Source: Immundisolibacteraceae bacterium
GTDB lineage: Bacteria; Pseudomonadota; Gammaproteobacteria; Immundisolibacterales; Immundisolibacteraceae
Reading direction: 5' to 3'
NCBI GenBank assembly: GCA_016763355.1
Contig: JAESTY010000366.1
Span: 1 to 6,743, forward strand
DNA: 6,743 bases
Shown here: piece after piece, positions 4,180-6,743 of the stretch
How positions within the stretch are numbered: position 1 is the stretch's first letter
Layout of the letters: every line of letters begins with the position of its first letter
Notes under the pieces: model-generated
Seen by the model: the letters and a program-made list of their open reading frames with translations, nothing else
Database searches by the model: none
Told to the model about the DNA's origin: nothing
Translations under genes and position numbers: made by a program

Positions 4180-6743
4180 ATGAAAAGAATATTACTCAAC
4201 GCTACACAGACCGAAGAAATTCGGGTAGCTATCGTCGACGGCCAGTACCTCTTTGATCTCGACATAGAATCGGTTGCTCAGAACAAACGCAAGAGCAACA
4301 TCTACAAGGGCACAGTCACCCGCGTAGAACCCAGTCTGGAAGCAGCATTTATCGATTACGGTGCTGACCGCCACGGATTTTTGCCACTCAAGGAAGTTGC
4401 ATCACAACTTTTCAACGAGGGTGGCGGCAAAAAAAGCATTCAGGGTGCCTTAAAAGAAGGCCAACAACTGATTGTCCAGGTTGAAAAAGAAGAACGCGGA
4501 AACAAGGGCGCAGCCTTAACCACACAAATAAGTCTTGCCGGACGCTACCTGGTTCTGATGCCTCGCACCCTTGGTTCAGGTGGAATTTCCAGAAAAGTAG
4601 AATCCAGAGACCGGGACGAGCTTCGCGCGGTGATGAACGAAGTCACGGTGCCAGAAGACATGAGTGCGATTGCACGCACCATGGCGCTGGGGCGCAACCG
4701 CGAAGAGCTACAGTGGGACCTGGACTACCTGATGGAGCTCTGGACCTCAATCACCAATGCAGCCGAGCAACGAGAAGCACCGTTTCTGGTTTATCAGGAA
4801 AGTAATATCGTATCGCGGACAATTCGCGATTACCTGCGCAATGATATATCTGAACTGATCATTGACAGCGATGAGGTTTATGCCGAAGCAGTAGAGTTCA
4901 TGCAGCAGTTAATGCCGCAGAACCTCAACAAGCTTAAACATTATGAAGACAGCATTCCCCTGTTTACCCGCTACCAGATAGAACATCAAATAGAAACGGC
5001 CCATCAGCGCAGCATTAACCTGCGCTCTGGCGGTAGTATCGTTATCGATCACACCGAAGCGCTAACCAGCATCGATATCAATTCGGCCCGAGCTACCCAG
5101 GGGGCGGATATTGAAGAGACAGCATTTCGTACCAATATGGAAGCGGCCGAAGAAGTAGCCCGCCAGCTGCGTCTGCGTGATCTGGGCGGTCTGCTGGTAA
5201 TCGATTTCATTGATATGAATTCGAACAAAAATCAACGTGAAGTCGAAAACTGTTTAAGAGATGCCACCAAAGCAGATCGAGCGCGGGTACAGATTGGCAA
5301 AATATCTCGTTTTGGTTTGTTGGAGATGTCGCGGCAACGTCTTGGCGCTTCTTTACGGGAAATTAGCGCTATTACCTGCCCCCGCTGCGATGGCCAGGGC
5401 ACCATTCGCACGGTTGAGTCACTAGCCCTGCATATCGTCCGTTTAATCGAAGAAGAAGCCCACAAAGAACGAACTGCTCGCATTAGCGTACAAGTACCGA
5501 TTCCGGTGGCAACTTTTCTGTTCAATGAAAAACGCGCCCTGTTAGCAGACCTGGATAACCGCCTGGGCATGCAAGCGGTGATTTTGCCAAACGCAAACCT
5601 GGAAACCCCCCATTACGACATCCAACGCACCCGTGTTCAGGATCTCAATAAGGGCCTTCAGGAAACCCTGAGTTTTGATCTGCCGGTAATAGAAGCCGAA
5701 GACCTTGCTCAGCAGCCAAGTATTAGCCAGCCTGAACCTGCTGCAGTGAAACCTGTTTCTCGAACCTCTCCGCCGACCAAATCAAAGCAACCCTCGGAAC
5801 AAAAAGGCCTGCTTTCTAAACTGTTTGGCTGGATGACTGCAGACAACAAAACTGAAGAGCAAAACAAACCGGTAGCACCGGCGAATCGAAATAATGACAA
5901 ACGATCAACCCGAGGCGGTGGCAACAATCGCTCCCGTGGTCAGGGTAATAAAGGCGGTCAAAACAACCAGAATAACCGCAACGATCAAAAACGCACTGAT
6001 TCCCGTAAACCCCAAAACAGTAAACAACAGGGTGAGGGCAGTAATCGCCAGCAAAATCAGCAAAAAAATAACAACAACCAGCAAAATGATAGTGACCAGA
6101 AAAAGCAGCAGCGACCACCGCGTAATGATGATCAGCAGCGCGAATCGTCTAAATCAGGCAACCGACGCGGAAACCGTGGCGGCCGGGGTAACAAACCGGC
6201 GGTGCAACCTACCGTGGAGTCTGACCAGGCCAACCAGCAGGCAGCCACTGACCAGGCTGCGCCAGAGGTAGCCGAAACTACTTCTAGCGTCCCAGAGATA
6301 TCGTCTGTCACCGATACAAAACCATCGAAACCAGAAGCAACTGCGGTTTCACCAGCAGCCGTGCCCAAACCACAGCAGTCCAAAACAGCTCGCCCAGCTG
6401 CAACACCCCAGGAAGATGTGGTCACACCAAAAATCAATGAAGTTGTGGCTCGGCCCGCACCTCAACCCGAGGAACAAGCCGCACCTATTTCCCAACTCGA
6501 GCCTGCTAAAAAGGCAGACGTAGCCTCTTCGGAATCGACTCAGCAAACACCTGGACCAAGCAGGCCCGTCAGCCCGGTTTCTAATGTAGCTGACAAACCT
6601 GAGACTAGCGTTCAGAGCAACAAGGGTATTGATCAACCAACTCCTGCTGAACAGCCTAAGACAGCTCCTGCTGCCAAAAAACCCAAACCTGTAGAGGCTG
6701 CCCCGGAGAATGTCAGAGAGCCGACAAAGCAGCCATCACCAAA
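4180..6743 (+). CDS. rne: Ribonuclease E, 3' end outside the window
   Basis: RNase E is the membrane-associated endoribonuclease that matures rRNA and tRNA, starts most mRNA decay and scaffolds the degradosome. The 854 codons present start MKRILLNATQ, as in the family. The catalytic half is complete: S1 domain at about 37-118 (Phe67, Lys109), 5'-monophosphate sensor with Arg166 and Thr167, DNase I-like region with magnesium ligands Asp299 and Asp342 (E. coli 303 and 346), and the zinc-link CPRC at 400-403, then the small domain to about 500. Next comes an amphipathic KGLLSKLFGWM (542-552), a likely membrane-targeting segment. Residues 569-672 are rich in Arg, Gly, Asn and Gln and end in NRRGNRGGRGNK, an RNA-binding region. 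From 673 on the chain is Pro/Ala/Glu/Lys-rich and disordered. E. coli RNase E has 1061 residues, so the partner-binding tail lies beyond the window. AGGA eight bases upstream supports the start. No frame break seen. Confidence 0.97.
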   Translation, partial: MKRILLNATQTEEIRVAIVDGQYLFDLDIESVAQNKRKSNIYKGTVTRVEPSLEAAFIDYGADRHGFLPLKEVASQLFNEGGGKKSIQGALKEGQQLIVQVEKEERGNKGAALTTQISLAGRYLVLMPRTLGSGGISRKVESRDRDELRAVMNEVTVPEDMSAIARTMALGRNREELQWDLDYLMELWTSITNAAEQREAPFLVYQESNIVSRTIRDYLRNDISELIIDSDEVYAEAVEFMQQLMPQNLNKLKHYEDSIPLFTRYQIEHQIETAHQRSINLRSGGSIVIDHTEALTSIDINSARATQGADIEETAFRTNMEAAEEVARQLRLRDLGGLLVIDFIDMNSNKNQREVENCLRDATKADRARVQIGKISRFGLLEMSRQRLGASLREISAITCPRCDGQGTIRTVESLALHIVRLIEEEAHKERTARISVQVPIPVATFLFNEKRALLADLDNRLGMQAVILPNANLETPHYDIQRTRVQDLNKGLQETLSFDLPVIEAEDLAQQPSISQPEPAAVKPVSRTSPPTKSKQPSEQKGLLSKLFGWMTADNKTEEQNKPVAPANRNNDKRSTRGGGNNRSRGQGNKGGQNNQNNRNDQKRTDSRKPQNSKQQGEGSNRQQNQQKNNNNQQNDSDQKKQQRPPRNDDQQRESSKSGNRRGNRGGRGNKPAVQPTVESDQANQQAATDQAAPEVAETTSSVPEISSVTDTKPSKPEATAVSPAAVPKPQQSKTARPAATPQEDVVTPKINEVVARPAPQPEEQAAPISQLEPAKKADVASSESTQQTPGPSRPVSPVSNVADKPETSVQSNKGIDQPTPAEQPKTAPAAKKPKPVEAAPENVREPTKQPSP

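Noticed and set aside
3924..4256. 110-codon plus-strand open frame in the rne leader that overlaps the rne start
   Set aside because: It has no ribosome binding site, resembles no family I know, and its last part is rne coding sequence read in another frame. The region is better explained as structured leader.
5232..5570. 112-codon minus-strand frame inside the rne catalytic region
   Set aside because: The sense strand encodes conserved RNase E residues including the zinc-link cysteines; the antisense frame has no support.
5816..6636. Several open frames antisense or out of frame to the rne C-terminal half, including 5816-6118, 6132-6437, 6349-6636 and plus-strand 5894-6271
   Set aside because: They are by-products of the low-complexity rne coding sequence; the proteins show no domain and the rne frame is continuous through all of them.

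Overview
The window carries chromosomal housekeeping genes of a gammaproteobacterium. The order rne / rluC / HAD phosphatase / S49 peptidase / yceD is, from memory, the one seen in Pseudomonas and relatives, where yceD leads into rpmF, plsX and the fab genes. The RNase E and YceD sequences look like Pseudomonadales in the broad sense, possibly a marine Cellvibrio-like lineage; this is inference from sequence feel, not a search. I see no mobile element, CRISPR array, tRNA or rRNA gene, phage gene or clear foreign island.

Layout: (1) 1-454, minus: yceD (DUF177), running off the left edge, behind a strong sigma70-type promoter that sits almost on its start codon. (2) 586-1554, minus: a membrane-anchored S49 (SppA-like) peptidase whose catalytic lysine position reads methionine. 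(3) 1700-2407, minus: a HAD-superfamily phosphatase. (4) 2534-3483, minus: rluC, the 23S rRNA pseudouridine synthase, broken by a one-base frameshift near 3147. (5) 3484-4179: a gene-free divergent region with the long structured 5' leader of rne. (6) 4180 to the right edge, plus: rne (RNase E), with a complete catalytic half and a low-complexity C-terminal scaffold half cut by the window end.

The genes share a theme of RNA and ribosome metabolism: RNase E processes rRNA and turns over mRNA, RluC modifies 23S rRNA, and yceD normally precedes rpmF (ribosomal protein L32). The peptidase and the HAD enzyme are same-strand neighbours without an obvious shared pathway. The leftward genes are not tightly packed: a terminator-like hairpin separates rluC from the HAD gene, about 145 bases separate the HAD and peptidase genes, and yceD has its own promoter.

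I did not find a new multi-gene system. The points worth a second look are small: the rluC frameshift, the Lys-to-Met change in the peptidase, a near-leaderless yceD promoter, mutually exclusive hairpins before the HAD gene, and a hairpin enclosing the rne ribosome binding site. Two single-base anomalies in neighbouring genes also raise the possibility of sequence error.
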